A stretch of DNA of 64,000 nucleotides from Microbulbifer sp. MI-G (GTDB lineage: Bacteria; Pseudomonadota; Gammaproteobacteria; Pseudomonadales; Cellvibrionaceae), in assembly GCF_030440425.1 (NCBI RefSeq), contig NZ_CP098023.1:1539501-1603500 (forward strand), in the 5' to 3' direction. The notes under the pieces are model-generated. The model did not search any database and was not told the DNA's origin. It was given only the letters and a program-made list of their open reading frames with translations. Position 1 is the stretch's first letter. Each line of letters opens with the position of its first letter. The position numbers and the translations under genes are program-made. This document shows, piece after piece, positions 1-8,557 of the stretch.

Positions 1-41
1 AATCACGGCCTACTCCATCAAATACTACGAGGAAGGTCAAT

Positions 42-749
42 ATGTATTCCTGTTTTCGCTGCCTAGCCGGGGCGTTTTGCCTGCTGTTTACCGCCATCTG
101 TGCTCCTGGTATTTCCGCTCAATGCTTGGACAACGTTGTACTTGTTCATGGTAACATTGGGCACCCATCGGACTGGGATATGACTTATCAAAGATTGCTT
201 GACGAAGGCTACACATCCAGCCAGATTTTTCGCCCTAGCTGGGGCTCCAAGATCTGTGCTGCGTGCAATAACCACAGCGGCTCTGAAGAGGTGCCTGTGC
301 GCAATGCCATTAATACGGCAATCAATAATTCTTGCACCGGTAAGATAGATGTAATCGGTCACTCCATGGGGGTGACTCTGGCAGCCAAGACCATCATTAG
401 CGAAGGTCGTGCTGATAAAGTGGATGCCTTTATCGGAATTGCCGGGGCCTACAGAGGGCTTTGGTCCTGCGGAAGATATCCGTTCAACGTTACCACCAGT
501 ACCTGTGGCCAGGATGGCTTGTCGGTCTCAAGCCCTTTTCTTGACTGGCTCTACGGCAAAGAAATTGCCAGCCGCATTTACTCAATAAAGAGTTACGCCG
601 ATCAGGTTGTGTGTGGTACTGGTGTCTGCACAGTGGGTGGTGTGCATTCGAGTCGTATTGAGGGTGAGATAGAATCCTTTACTTATACTTACGGGCACTT
701 CGGACTGCAAAAATATACTGTCAGCAGGCAGTATGCACTGCTGGACTGA
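42..749 (+). CDS. Secreted lipase/esterase, class 2 lipase-like alpha/beta hydrolase
   Basis: This 235-residue protein starts with a Sec signal peptide (hydrophobic residues about 8-26, ending at AQC). An early VLVHGN segment is the oxyanion-loop motif of alpha/beta hydrolases. The nucleophile elbow GHSMG lies near residues 107-111. Asp187 (YADQVV) and His219 (YGHFGL) are plausible remaining triad members. Many cysteines after the signal point to disulfides in an extracellular enzyme. The start codon follows a GAGGAAGG ribosome site. Similar small secreted lipases act on acyl esters; the substrate cannot be read from sequence. It stands alone, with a perfect hairpin just downstream. Confidence 0.85.
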   Translation: MYSCFRCLAGAFCLLFTAICAPGISAQCLDNVVLVHGNIGHPSDWDMTYQRLLDEGYTSSQIFRPSWGSKICAACNNHSGSEEVPVRNAINTAINNSCTGKIDVIGHSMGVTLAAKTIISEGRADKVDAFIGIAGAYRGLWSCGRYPFNVTTSTCGQDGLSVSSPFLDWLYGKEIASRIYSIKSYADQVVCGTGVCTVGGVHSSRIEGEIESFTYTYGHFGLQKYTVSRQYALLD

Positions 750-793
750 ACCAGACCGTTAGGTAAAAGCTTCAAAAAGTGTACACGGAAGGT

Positions 794-826
794 GCGGTAA
801 GAGGATGGACGCTCTTACCGCTTAAT
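794..826 (+). terminator. Hairpin terminator after the lipase gene
   Basis: GCGGTAAGAG and CTCTTACCGC form a perfect 10-bp stem around an 8-nt loop, 45 nt after the lipase stop. The T run is weak (CTTAATTG), so termination efficiency is uncertain. Confidence 0.55.
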
Positions 827-1503
827 TGAATGGGAATCAAGCATGATTGAGCTTCGCTAGCCTATTTATCTCCGGTAGGATATTCAAAGCGCTGGTTTGC
901 CAGGTAAAGCCAGAGTGTTAATTTTTCCCGTCTCGTTATCCTCTCTATGGTTCGGCCTCGGCCACTTGGCAGTCAAAGTAATGACGCGTTGCTTGGGCCG
1001 TAATACGTTGTATCCAAGACAGTCGAATTCCAAAGGTATCCGCCTAAGTATTCGCCATGAGCTGCTGATTCAATTCGCCTGACTCCGGTGATATCAATCA
1101 ATACCAAAGGCTGTATTACCAATTCTGGGCTATGGCTGAACATTGAGAAAAGTAATTATTTCCCTGAACTCTGACTGGGATATTGAAAGCGCAGTACCTT
1201 GTTCTGCTCCTGTGCATGACTGAGGGAGCTGAACCGGGAGACTGTCGAGGACTGGAGAGAGTCAGGTTAATCAATGACAGTTACAGCCGGGGTGTGAGCA
1301 TGAATGGTTCGGATCAATAGCCTCTACGCAAGGCGGTTTTGCCAGATTCAAGAAAGAGGCGGGATTGGGAGTAAAGAGCTGGTAGGGTCATGATTCATTG
1401 CTACATTGTATTGTAGCCGAAGAAAGGCTTAACTATGTCTGAAGATGTGTATGAAGCAAAGGCTGGGCGGTAGGTGACTTTGATTGAATCCTAGGAGAAA
1501 CTT
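827..1503. other. Intergenic stretch, no supported gene
   Basis: No reading frame here has a ribosome site, family motif or convincing codon pattern. The 61-codon frame at 897-1082 looks random. The flavodoxin promoter presumably lies at the right end. Confidence 0.5.
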
Positions 1504-2172
1504 ATGAAACTTAAGGCGCTATTTTTGAATTGTACGCTCAAAAAGTCCCCGGAAACTTCCAATACCGAGGCTCTGATCGACAAGGTTGCAGCACTGATGA
1601 CCCGAATGGGTGTCGAGTGTGAGACGGTTCGTTTAGTTGATTACAAAATCCAATATGGTACTGAGTCCGATTTGGGGGAAGGAGATGAGTGGCCTAAGAT
1701 CTACGATAAGATCAAGAAAGCCGATATCCTCGTACCGTCGATGCCGATATGGATGGGAGTCAGAGCTTCACCTTGCCAGCTAATGTGCGAACGCCTGGAT
1801 GGTTCATATCGGGATCTCGATCCAAAAACCGGCCAATACCCTTTATACGGCAAAGTCGTGGGTGTGATCGTAACAGGGAATGAGGATGGTGCGCACGACT
1901 GCTGCTCGACAACTCTGTATAATTTCACCCACTATGGGTGTACTGTGCCGCCAAATGCCGATTGTTACTGGGTTGGTGATGCGGGGCCTGGACCAAGTTA
2001 TATCGAACAGGGACAGGGGCATCTCTATACAAACCGCACCGCCCGCTTTCTCGCAAGCAGCACAGTGTGGATGGCCAAAATGCTCAAAGAGCACGGTCCG
2101 ATCCAAACCAATCTGATAAAACTCACTGAGGAGGCACAAAAAGTAAGTACCGATACCGCCCCTGCAGGTTGA
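1504..2172 (+). CDS. Flavodoxin-like NAD(P)H-dependent FMN reductase family protein
   Basis: A 222-residue cytoplasmic protein with the flavodoxin-like fold pattern: an N-terminal beta strand (KALFLNCTLKKSPETSNTEALI) whose SPETSNT loop matches the phosphate-binding loop of NADPH-dependent FMN reductases. It is followed by a central PSMPIWMG flavin-contact segment and a VTGNEDGAH loop near residues 123-131. Members bind FMN and reduce quinones, azo dyes or iron chelates; the substrate here is unknown. The start follows TAGGAGAAACTT, a good ribosome site. It is monocistronic, with a hairpin downstream. Confidence 0.8.
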   Translation: MKLKALFLNCTLKKSPETSNTEALIDKVAALMTRMGVECETVRLVDYKIQYGTESDLGEGDEWPKIYDKIKKADILVPSMPIWMGVRASPCQLMCERLDGSYRDLDPKTGQYPLYGKVVGVIVTGNEDGAHDCCSTTLYNFTHYGCTVPPNADCYWVGDAGPGPSYIEQGQGHLYTNRTARFLASSTVWMAKMLKEHGPIQTNLIKLTEEAQKVSTDTAPAG

Positions 2173-2182
2173 TAGAGGAAGA

Positions 2183-2225
2183 GAAGGGGGGTAAAGGTGT
2201 CAGCTCCTGCCACTCCCCCTTTTGT
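2183..2225 (+). terminator. Rho-independent terminator after the flavodoxin gene
   Basis: A G-rich arm (AAGGGGG) pairs with CCCCCTT across a loop of about 25 nt and is followed by TTTTG. It starts about 10 nt after the stop codon. Confidence 0.5.
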
Positions 2226-2836
2226 GTTTACTGCACCGTTCAAAAGGCTGATCCCAGTATCATATTTATCGGAATGTGTTTGAGGTAGGAAATATCTGCA
2301 TGCTTTAAGAGCCTATGATTAACCAAATAAAATGAAGTTTTTTTAAGACATTGATATGGTTTTTACAGCTACACACTCTGGTTTTGAACGTGAATGAATC
2401 GGTATGAAACAACTAAAGGAAGGATGAAGTGTAACAATAACAGTGAAAATTGGCCGCTAAATCCCTTAACTTTACGTGTGATGAAGAAATTTTATCCTTG
2501 ACTTGGATTTTCTCGTTGCACAGGTTCGCAATGGTGATTTCTCTGGCAAGATCTGACAATTATTATAGGGTAGTGGGAGTCATCACTCTAGGCTTCGCTG
2601 TCGATTCTTGGTTGTGCAAATACCACTTTTGACAGTGGGTGATCGATATTTCTTGGTGGGCATTCTGGCAGATAAAGCCTCTTGAGATAATAAAAAATGC
2701 AAGTGAGTTTTAAAATTACTGGCAGTCTGTAAATTATTGATAGGGATTGGTTTCGTAGATATAGAGCCTCACTGACTAAAATCAAACATTAATAGTCTTC
2801 TTATGTCATCCTGCACAACGGTTCCTGGCAGTCGCT
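2226..2836. other. Intergenic stretch, decayed DNA
   Basis: No gene is supported. Around 2575-2600 there is a short block, GTGGGAG followed by CTCTAGGCTTCGCTG, that recurs in diverged form at about 61459-61485. The shared block suggests a worn dispersed element. Confidence 0.4.
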
Positions 2837-4048
2837 ATGGGTTATGAAGATATCACTATTGTCGCGTTATTCATTCTAGTCTATGCTGCGATTAGCGGCA
2901 GGGCTGATCGCACTATGATCAATGGTGCCTTGGTCTTTACTTCTTTCGGGTTTATCGTAGGCAATTCTGGCTTAGGCCTACTCGATCTAAACGTCACATC
3001 AGAGGGACTGCGAGTTCTTGCAGAGCTGACGCTTGCCTTGGTGCTCTTCACCGATGCAGCCAATGCAGACCTTGGCGTATTGCGTAAAACAATAGCCGTG
3101 CCGCGTCGACTGCTGACAATCGGGCTACCAATAACAATCTTATTCGGAACCCTGGTTGGTGCACTGATTTTTCCGGGCCTCGACCTCATTGAAGTAGCGC
3201 TACTGGCAACTATTCTTGCACCTACAGATGCCGCTTTAGGAAAAGCGGTAGTGTCTAACCAGTCTGTACCAGTTGGAATTCGACAGGGATTAAACGTGGA
3301 AAGTGGCCTTAATGATGGAATTTGTGTTCCCATCCTGTTTGTATTTTTGGCTTTGGCTACGGGTGAAGCGGCCCCGCAATCTTCGGGTATCCTGGCATTA
3401 AAGTTGGTGAGTGAAGAAATTGGCATAGGGTTAGTAGTTGGAATTGGATTAACTTTTCCTATAAGTCAATTCCTTCGTGTGGCAGCGGAACGTGGCTGGA
3501 TGAATGAAAGTTGGAGCCAGCTACCAGTGACGGCCCTTGCAGTGTGCTGTTTTTCAGCAGCCCAATGGTTTGGTGGCAGCGGATTTATCGCTGCATTTTC
3601 AGGAGGGCTTCTATTTGGCTGGCTTGCCGGAAAAGCAAAAGTGGGTGTGCTGCTCACTGCTGAGGGGACAGGCGATATTCTGACACTCATCACCTGGGTT
3701 GTGTTTGGAGCTACCATTGTCGGTATGGGCATGGGTTTGATTAACTGGCAGATTGTCTGCTATGCCTTATTGAGTCTGACAGTGATCCGTATCTTGCCTG
3801 TTTGGCTATGCCTTATCGGCACTGGTCCTCGAATTGCAGAAAAATTATTTATAGGATGGTTTGGTCCGCGAGGACTGGCGAGTATTGTGTTTGCCGTTAT
3901 TGTGCTCAACAAGAACCTGCCCGGTGGAGCGACAATTGCGGCAACTGTTGCATGCACTATTGTCTTGAGTGTGATAACCCATGGCCTGAGTGCAAATCCA
4001 CTGGCGATGCGGCTGGCCCGTAGCGAAGAAAGTCAAGGGGATCACTAA
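2837..4048 (+). CDS. CPA1-family Na+(K+)/H+ antiporter (NhaP type)
   Basis: A 403-residue integral membrane protein with about 11-12 hydrophobic segments. Family signatures are the acidic pair in ALVLFTDAANAD (about residues 68-79), LAPTDAALGKAVV (about 126-138) carrying the ion-binding Asp, NVESGLNDGICVP (about 155-167) and the C-terminal WFGPRGLASIVFAV (about 343-356). Together these mark PF00999 exchangers, which swap cytoplasmic Na+ or K+ for external H+ for pH and salt homeostasis. The length fits a short NhaP member without a cytoplasmic TrkA-C tail. The ribosome site is weak. Confidence 0.9.
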   Translation: MGYEDITIVALFILVYAAISGRADRTMINGALVFTSFGFIVGNSGLGLLDLNVTSEGLRVLAELTLALVLFTDAANADLGVLRKTIAVPRRLLTIGLPITILFGTLVGALIFPGLDLIEVALLATILAPTDAALGKAVVSNQSVPVGIRQGLNVESGLNDGICVPILFVFLALATGEAAPQSSGILALKLVSEEIGIGLVVGIGLTFPISQFLRVAAERGWMNESWSQLPVTALAVCCFSAAQWFGGSGFIAAFSGGLLFGWLAGKAKVGVLLTAEGTGDILTLITWVVFGATIVGMGMGLINWQIVCYALLSLTVIRILPVWLCLIGTGPRIAEKLFIGWFGPRGLASIVFAVIVLNKNLPGGATIAATVACTIVLSVITHGLSANPLAMRLARSEESQGDH

Positions 4049-4061
4049 GTGCCTCGAGCAA

Positions 4062-4343
4062 TCAAAGATCTCCTGGGTATAGAAAGTAGTCTGTTTGAGT
4101 TCCACACAGTCCATTCGCCCACAGTCCTTGATGGATTTTCCCAGTCGCAAACTGCACTTGCTGCGGTAATCCTCCTATGTCAAACAGCGTTGGATTCAAC
4201 CCACATGCAAGGGTGCGGGCCTGATACAGATTCGTGGTGGCCTGGTTGCCTCTACAAGCGTCGAGAAAAACATGCTGGATAAAGAAGGTAACCGTACCGC
4301 CATTCTTACCGCGGAGGATACCGCAACTACCGGCCGAGCGCAT
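4062..4343 (-). pseudogene. Caspase-like (peptidase C14) gene remnant
   Basis: The minus-strand frame carries VFLDACRGNQ, which resembles the catalytic-Cys block DACR-x-N-P of bacterial caspase-like peptidases. Downstream in the same frame is QFATGKIHQGLWANG, resembling the FAT-x-PG-x-x-A-x-DG-x-G-x-NG block that normally follows. The order and spacing fit, but DG is lost, there is no catalytic His segment upstream and no proper start. I read it as a decayed fragment. Chance similarity remains possible. Confidence 0.4.
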
Positions 4344-4742
4344 ATAATCTCAGGTCCACTGCATCCCATCGCGGTTGGATTGCCCCCTATTGTGAGAGGC
4401 AGTTACTATCTTCAAAAAATCAGTAATAAAGTCAGAACACTGAAAATAATCACTAGAGCCTTGCTTAGCACATTAGTATTAGTTATCAGCAGTACTGGTT
4501 GAGGCGGATGCCTTTGCTAGTTGGTGGTATCGTATTTTCCGTATGTACGCCAATATCCAGGCGGTTGCGCAACCAGGCACTCGGGTATTGTTATTGCTGG
4601 CAGTGGCCGTACGGCTATTTTAAAATGACAGTGAGCCACTGGTCTAGCCGTGAAGCCCGGGATATTAACACTTACCTCTAAAGGATTCTTTACCTGCTGT
4701 AGTGGCAACCTGAAACAGGCAATGCCCGGTCTATGATTTTCG
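4344..4742. other. Intergenic stretch, no supported gene
   Basis: Short frames on both strands lack ribosome sites and motifs. The rest of the caspase-like gene may have decayed here beyond recognition. Confidence 0.4.
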
Positions 4743-5441
4743 CTACGGTTGTGGTTTTGACTTTGGTTTCGGTTTAGGCTTCGGAATAGGGGGTTTGCCT
4801 TTCCTAGAGACCGTTTGGGCGAGCTTTATCTCCTGGACCTCCAAGCCACCCGCCTCTTCGATTGCCTTGAGGAAGGTGTGGTAATAACTGCCGATCAGTT
4901 GCCACCTGTTGGTGACATTCACAGTGCGCCTGGCATTTTTCAGATCGTCCGTGCCGAAGGTTGGCAGGTAGTGGGCGATACCGTGCCCGCTGCTGTTCCA
5001 TCGGCCATCCAGAAGCCCGCAGATCAGGATGCGTGCGCCGATCTCAGGTTCCAGTGCCTTGTCTGGAAATTTGACCAGGTCGACTCCGGCGTCGGCACTT
5101 GAGCGCTCATAGTTGTGCCTCCAGGTTAGTTGTACTTGTCCACGACCGTAATAGCTATGCCCATAGGGCGGCTCCGGTTGCGCGTATCGGGCGTTGCGCA
5201 ATCTGCGTCGCGCAGTGGTGTCATCCTTTGCCAGTGTCTCGCGCACCGGCACCATGCGGCCGGCTGTCTCATGCCTGGCCGTTGCAAGGGCATAGGCCAG
5301 TGTCTTCGTCCGGCCGTCACCGTGGGTTTCGAAGACATCGAGAATCGCTTCGATTCCCTTCACCTGCTGCTGAGACAGGGAAGTGCCAAAGATGCGATTA
5401 TCACGGCGTCGCAGGGCTGTATAGAATTTCTTGCGGTCCAT
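4743..5441 (-). CDS. Glycoside hydrolase family 19 chitinase/endolysin-like protein
   Basis: A 232-residue protein with the GH19/phage-lysozyme pattern: ATARHETAGRMVPVRE (about residues 53-68) holds the catalytic Glu, and YYGRGQVQLTWRHNYE (about 96-111) is the second active-site block. Such enzymes cleave chitin or the glycan strands of peptidoglycan. No signal peptide is visible, which fits a phage-type lysin or holin- or tail-assisted export. The C-terminus is an unusual PKPKPKPKSKPQP tail of Lys-Pro repeats. An AGGAAA ribosome site precedes the start. Confidence 0.8.
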   Translation of the reverse strand: MDRKKFYTALRRRDNRIFGTSLSQQQVKGIEAILDVFETHGDGRTKTLAYALATARHETAGRMVPVRETLAKDDTTARRRLRNARYAQPEPPYGHSYYGRGQVQLTWRHNYERSSADAGVDLVKFPDKALEPEIGARILICGLLDGRWNSSGHGIAHYLPTFGTDDLKNARRTVNVTNRWQLIGSYYHTFLKAIEEAGGLEVQEIKLAQTVSRKGKPPIPKPKPKPKSKPQP

Positions 5442-5496
5442 GAATTTTCCTATTTACCGGACTGATTCTGTTCGAAACAGCCAAGGATTATGAACA

Positions 5497-5631
5497 ATGT
5501 CATCCAATCCTTTCGCAAAAGAAAACCGGGAGTTGAGTGCCCGGATTGCAGTGAAGCATGAGCATCTCGAGCATCTTCGCATTGAGATTATGCGCCTCTG
5601 GTCAGAAGTAAAGGATAATTTCATCACTTGA
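5497..5631 (+). CDS. Small hypothetical protein, 44 residues
   Basis: The frame starts MSSNPFAKENRELSARIAV and continues as a charged helix rich in His, Glu and Leu, ending in a TGA codon. An AAGGA motif lies 11 nt before the ATG. It is divergent to the GH19 gene, so it could be a lysis-related accessory, but nothing shows that. Confidence 0.3.
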   Translation: MSSNPFAKENRELSARIAVKHEHLEHLRIEIMRLWSEVKDNFIT

Positions 5632-6133
5632 TCGACCGTTGAGCCAGACGTCTATCAAAACATTAATGTCAGTTGCCACTGGCATAGCTATCAGCTACGT
5701 ACCTGATAACGCCCAGTAAAAATCTGCTGGCAATGGATTGACCACAGAGCTTCCGGAAAACCAGACCGCAAGTATCGGTCTTAACTACGGCCAGAATTGG
5801 GGTAATGCACCATGGGCGCATTTGATAGTGCAATCAATGGAATGCATGGTCAGGGCAAGGCAATAACTATGGTCGCTGGAAGTGTATTCCGATGGCTGCG
5901 CCGAGAACACGCTACCTGGCGGGCTGAATTTAATGAACTTTACTAAAGGCTTTAATGCTGGTTTTGAGAGGGAATACTAATAGGTGATGAAATCGAGCGA
6001 GTTGTAGCCGTATGTTTTCCTCTGGTTCTACGATATATCGTCGTTTATACTGCATAAGTGGTTTGATGCCGGCAGTTTAGGCAGAGGAGAGCTGGAGGCC
6101 TTTCTCTTTTAACTGGTTCGAGCTCTGCCAATA
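5632..6133. other. Decayed coding-like DNA
   Basis: Short broken frames (for example around 5690-5980) look like an eroded gene, but no family can be named. No intact frame or RNA signal was seen. Confidence 0.35.
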
Positions 6134-6442
6134 TTACTGATTCAAATATCTGTATAACGGTTTATGGTAATTTTCGATACTGTCACAACTCTGAGCTAAT
6201 GCATCATTTATCCATGGAGAAATTTCTTTACCGGACGCAAAAGCGGTTAGCACCATTGAATTACTTCGATTAGAAATTGCACACCACCATTTATTTCCTG
6301 TAGAATCAAGCCGAAATGCTAAATTATCACAGTTTGAGGGCCAATCCAGTACTTGAGTAACCTTTCCAGGACATTTAATAGCAACAGCATTGGCATTTGT
6401 AGCCAAAATAAAGCCACCTAAAAGCCAAGTCCATCTTGTCAT
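6134..6442 (-). CDS. Small secreted protein, function unknown
   Basis: This 102-residue protein begins MTRWTWLLGGFILATNANA, a convincing Sec signal peptide. The mature part of about 83 residues has four Cys and a repeated Trp/Asn-rich character (NKWWCAISNRSN). The size, AT-rich codons and lone position resemble the cargo genes at 44-54 kb. I do not recognise a family. Confidence 0.6.
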   Translation of the reverse strand: MTRWTWLLGGFILATNANAVAIKCPGKVTQVLDWPSNCDNLAFRLDSTGNKWWCAISNRSNSMVLTAFASGKEISPWINDALAQSCDSIENYHKPLYRYLNQ

Positions 6443-6674
6443 TTTATTTTATATCCTGTTTTTGAACGAATTAGCGCCGTACGTGGCACTGCGACTGATC
6501 AACGCTATAAGCGGTGATAACATAAGGCAGGAGGTGACAAAAGAAAAGAGCGAGTTGCGATCATCCTGCTAATAATGCACTAAAAGAAAAAACTGCAATT
6601 TTTCGTGATACCCTGAATTTGAAGGTATATACTTTCTGTCTTTCCAATCATTTACGTAGAACACGGAGGGAGCA

Positions 6675-7055
6675 ATGTTTAGTCATATTATGGTAGGCAC
6701 CAATGATATGCAGAAAGCCAAAGCATTTTATGATGCTGTTTTGGGGAGCCTGGGTCATAAGCCTGGGGTCATTGACGAAAAGGGTCGTTGTTTTTATTTT
6801 ACCAAGACGGGCGTGTTTGCCATCAGCAAGCCTATCAATGGCGAATCGGCCTGCCATGCGAATGGCGGCACCATCGGATTTACCGCGAATAGTAAAGAGG
6901 AGGCTGATGCTTGGCACTTAGCCGGGCTTGAAAACGGAGGTGCCTGCTGTGAGGACCCACCGGGGATGCGCGATGGAGTAACTGGCAAGTACTATCTCGC
7001 CTACTTACGTGATCCTGATGGAAATAAGATCTGTGCTCTTCACCAGGTGGGATAA
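6675..7055 (+). CDS. VOC-family (glyoxalase/bleomycin-resistance fold) protein
   Basis: A 126-residue single VOC unit. It starts MFSHIMVGTNDMQKAKAFYD, the first beta-alpha module with the metal-site His at residue 4. It ends YLAYLRDPDGNKICALHQ, the second module with the DPDGN turn and a C-terminal metal-ligand strand. Such dimers bind divalent metal and act as lyases, dioxygenases or resistance proteins; the substrate is not predictable. GGAGGG lies 6 nt before the ATG. A strong terminator follows. Confidence 0.85.
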   Translation: MFSHIMVGTNDMQKAKAFYDAVLGSLGHKPGVIDEKGRCFYFTKTGVFAISKPINGESACHANGGTIGFTANSKEEADAWHLAGLENGGACCEDPPGMRDGVTGKYYLAYLRDPDGNKICALHQVG

Positions 7056-7116
7056 GCAACCGTTGAGAGTGTAATTCATTTTATGCAACTGCATTCTCAG
7101 ATGTTTATTGATAAGG

Positions 7117-7140
7117 CCGCTGCCATTACAGCGGTTTTTG
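7117..7140 (+). terminator. Rho-independent terminator after the VOC gene
   Basis: CCGCTG-CCATTA-CAGCGG is a perfect 6-bp stem followed by TTTTTG. Confidence 0.75.
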
Positions 7141-7188
7141 TGATCGAAATTTGAACAAAAATGTAATCTATTAGACTGCACTCTCCCT

Positions 7189-7440
7189 ATGATCAAGACC
7201 TTTAAGAACAAAGCCCTGGCAGCAATCTTGGCAAGTCATAAGTCTAGGATCGACCAGCGCCCGCTTCGGCGTATTTTGCTCCGGCTGCCTGATTGCGATC
7301 GACGAGGCCGTTACAGTTGAGGATATCAATCTGACGAGCTACCACTCCCACGCCCTGCAGGGCTTTGACCCCTGGCGCTATACCGTGCATTTGAACGGTC
7401 TCAGCGCATTACTTTTTAATGCGAAAGCGGCAACACCTAG
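7189..7440 (+). pseudogene. higB-type toxin remnant (RelE/ParE superfamily), frameshifted
   Basis: The frame starts MIKTFKNKALAAI, a typical HigB opening, and reaches RRILLRL before a TGA at codon 44. In another frame EDINLTSYHSHALQG and WRYTVHLNG continue the HigB pattern (normally a helix, then P-x-H-x-LKG and a GNWR core). The final VDYEDYH-like end is gone. HigB toxins are ribosome-dependent mRNA endonucleases. At least one frameshift and the lost C-terminus make this inactive. Confidence 0.6.
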
Positions 7441-7463
7441 CGGGCAGATTTTGAGCAATATCA

Positions 7464-7694
7464 TTGAGAGAGGTGGAATCACTATGGCGATTACTTCACA
7501 GCAAAACCCCCAACTGCTGTCCACCGCATCCCGGTGAGGTGATCGAGGGTTTACTGAAAGATCTGGACTGCAGCAAGAGTGCCACCGCCCAGATGCTGGG
7601 TGTCCCGCGTCAGTCACGGCACACCATATGGCCGTGCGAAAGCCGGTATCGCCGGATATGTCCGCACCGGGAAAAGAAGCCACAGACACACTAA
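7464..7694 (+). pseudogene. higA-type antitoxin remnant (XRE HTH), frameshifted
   Basis: The segment PPHPGEVIEGLLKDLDCSKS followed by TAQMLGVPRQS matches the N-terminal HPGE and helix-turn-helix block of HigA antitoxins. It lies directly downstream of the higB remnant, as expected for a higBA operon. The likely start (MAITSQQNPQ) is in a different frame and the C-terminal half is lost. Confidence 0.6.
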
Positions 7695-7707
7695 AGGTCA
7701 GTGCGTG

Positions 7708-8556
7708 TTAGTACCCCGTCATGATGAGCACCCCTGCCCCCGGCAGGGCCTCAGACGAATCGACATTAGTTGGCTGAATCAAGGCGTCGATAGCGGTCCC
7801 ACACTGATCCCCGGTCAAGCCGTTATTGAGTAAGACCTGTACAGGCCGCGAACTTCTGTATTTCTCACCTTCCCCCGCATCAGAAAATAACTGCAGTTCT
7901 ATCAGATAGGCACCTGTCGATGGATTGCCAGTGTGCCCAACTCCACGGAGCGCACAGTCACCATCGGCGGCTTCTACACAGAAATCAAGGTGCGTATGAA
8001 TGCTGCCGTCCCGCGCAGCCTGATCGATTGGTGATTCGAGGGGGCCTTCGAGACCGCCGTACGACCATATCGTTCCCTGTTTGTAGAATGCCAATTCAAC
8101 CGGATCGTTTCGCAAAAAAACTTCGAAAGGAATAGTGCCAAAATACCGTACGCGCTCCCCCTTGACGGGGCCTATCCACGCCTCGATAGTTGGATCCCAG
8201 TAGCGGAGCGCTCCCAAAGCGCGAAACCACAGTTTCTCGCCATCTAAAAGGCCGCCGGCATTTACCACCCAACCAGGGTCATCCGTTTTGTGTGGTCCAC
8301 CGGGAAGGTCACCAAAATCTGCCGGCACCACGATGTTGCCGGTATCCGCACTGAGCGGAAATGAGCCCGCAGAGTCGATCAGGATTTTAGCGCCTACTGC
8401 AGCCGGTGGGACAATATCGATGAAGAGGTCAAAGTGTCCAAAGTCGTTACAGCTGCTGTATTGAGCGCTCACCTTCAGGCTTGTTGCGACCAGCAATAGC
8501 ACGCCCACTAAGTTCCGTAACTGCCTATAGCAGCAAACCATGCATCGTATTCTCAT
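7708..8556 (-). CDS. Secreted all3515-like (Zur-regulon type) protein, second copy
   Basis: A 282-residue protein with a signal peptide of about 32 residues ending VSAQ. It shares a pattern with the 10904-11599 product: a TDDPGW turn, L-x-x-GE-x-LWF, LRYWDP, IHTHLDFCVE with an HTH pair, and GAYLIELQL, then LNNGL near the end. The same order occurs in the all3515 family, known from Zur-repressed genes of cyanobacteria. A periplasmic or surface metal-linked role is inferred. Its start lies 1 nt after the TonB receptor stop, indicating translational coupling in one operon. Confidence 0.65.
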   Translation of the reverse strand: MRIRCMVCCYRQLRNLVGVLLLVATSLKVSAQYSSCNDFGHFDLFIDIVPPAAVGAKILIDSAGSFPLSADTGNIVVPADFGDLPGGPHKTDDPGWVVNAGGLLDGEKLWFRALGALRYWDPTIEAWIGPVKGERVRYFGTIPFEVFLRNDPVELAFYKQGTIWSYGGLEGPLESPIDQAARDGSIHTHLDFCVEAADGDCALRGVGHTGNPSTGAYLIELQLFSDAGEGEKYRSSRPVQVLLNNGLTGDQCGTAIDALIQPTNVDSSEALPGAGVLIMTGY

Positions 8557-8557
8557 C

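Noticed and set aside
897..1082. 61-codon frame after the lipase gene
   Set aside because: No ribosome site, no motif, random-looking composition.
4049..4282. 77-codon frame directly after the antiporter stop
   Set aside because: GTG start without a ribosome site; the opposite strand carries the caspase-like remnant that better explains the region.
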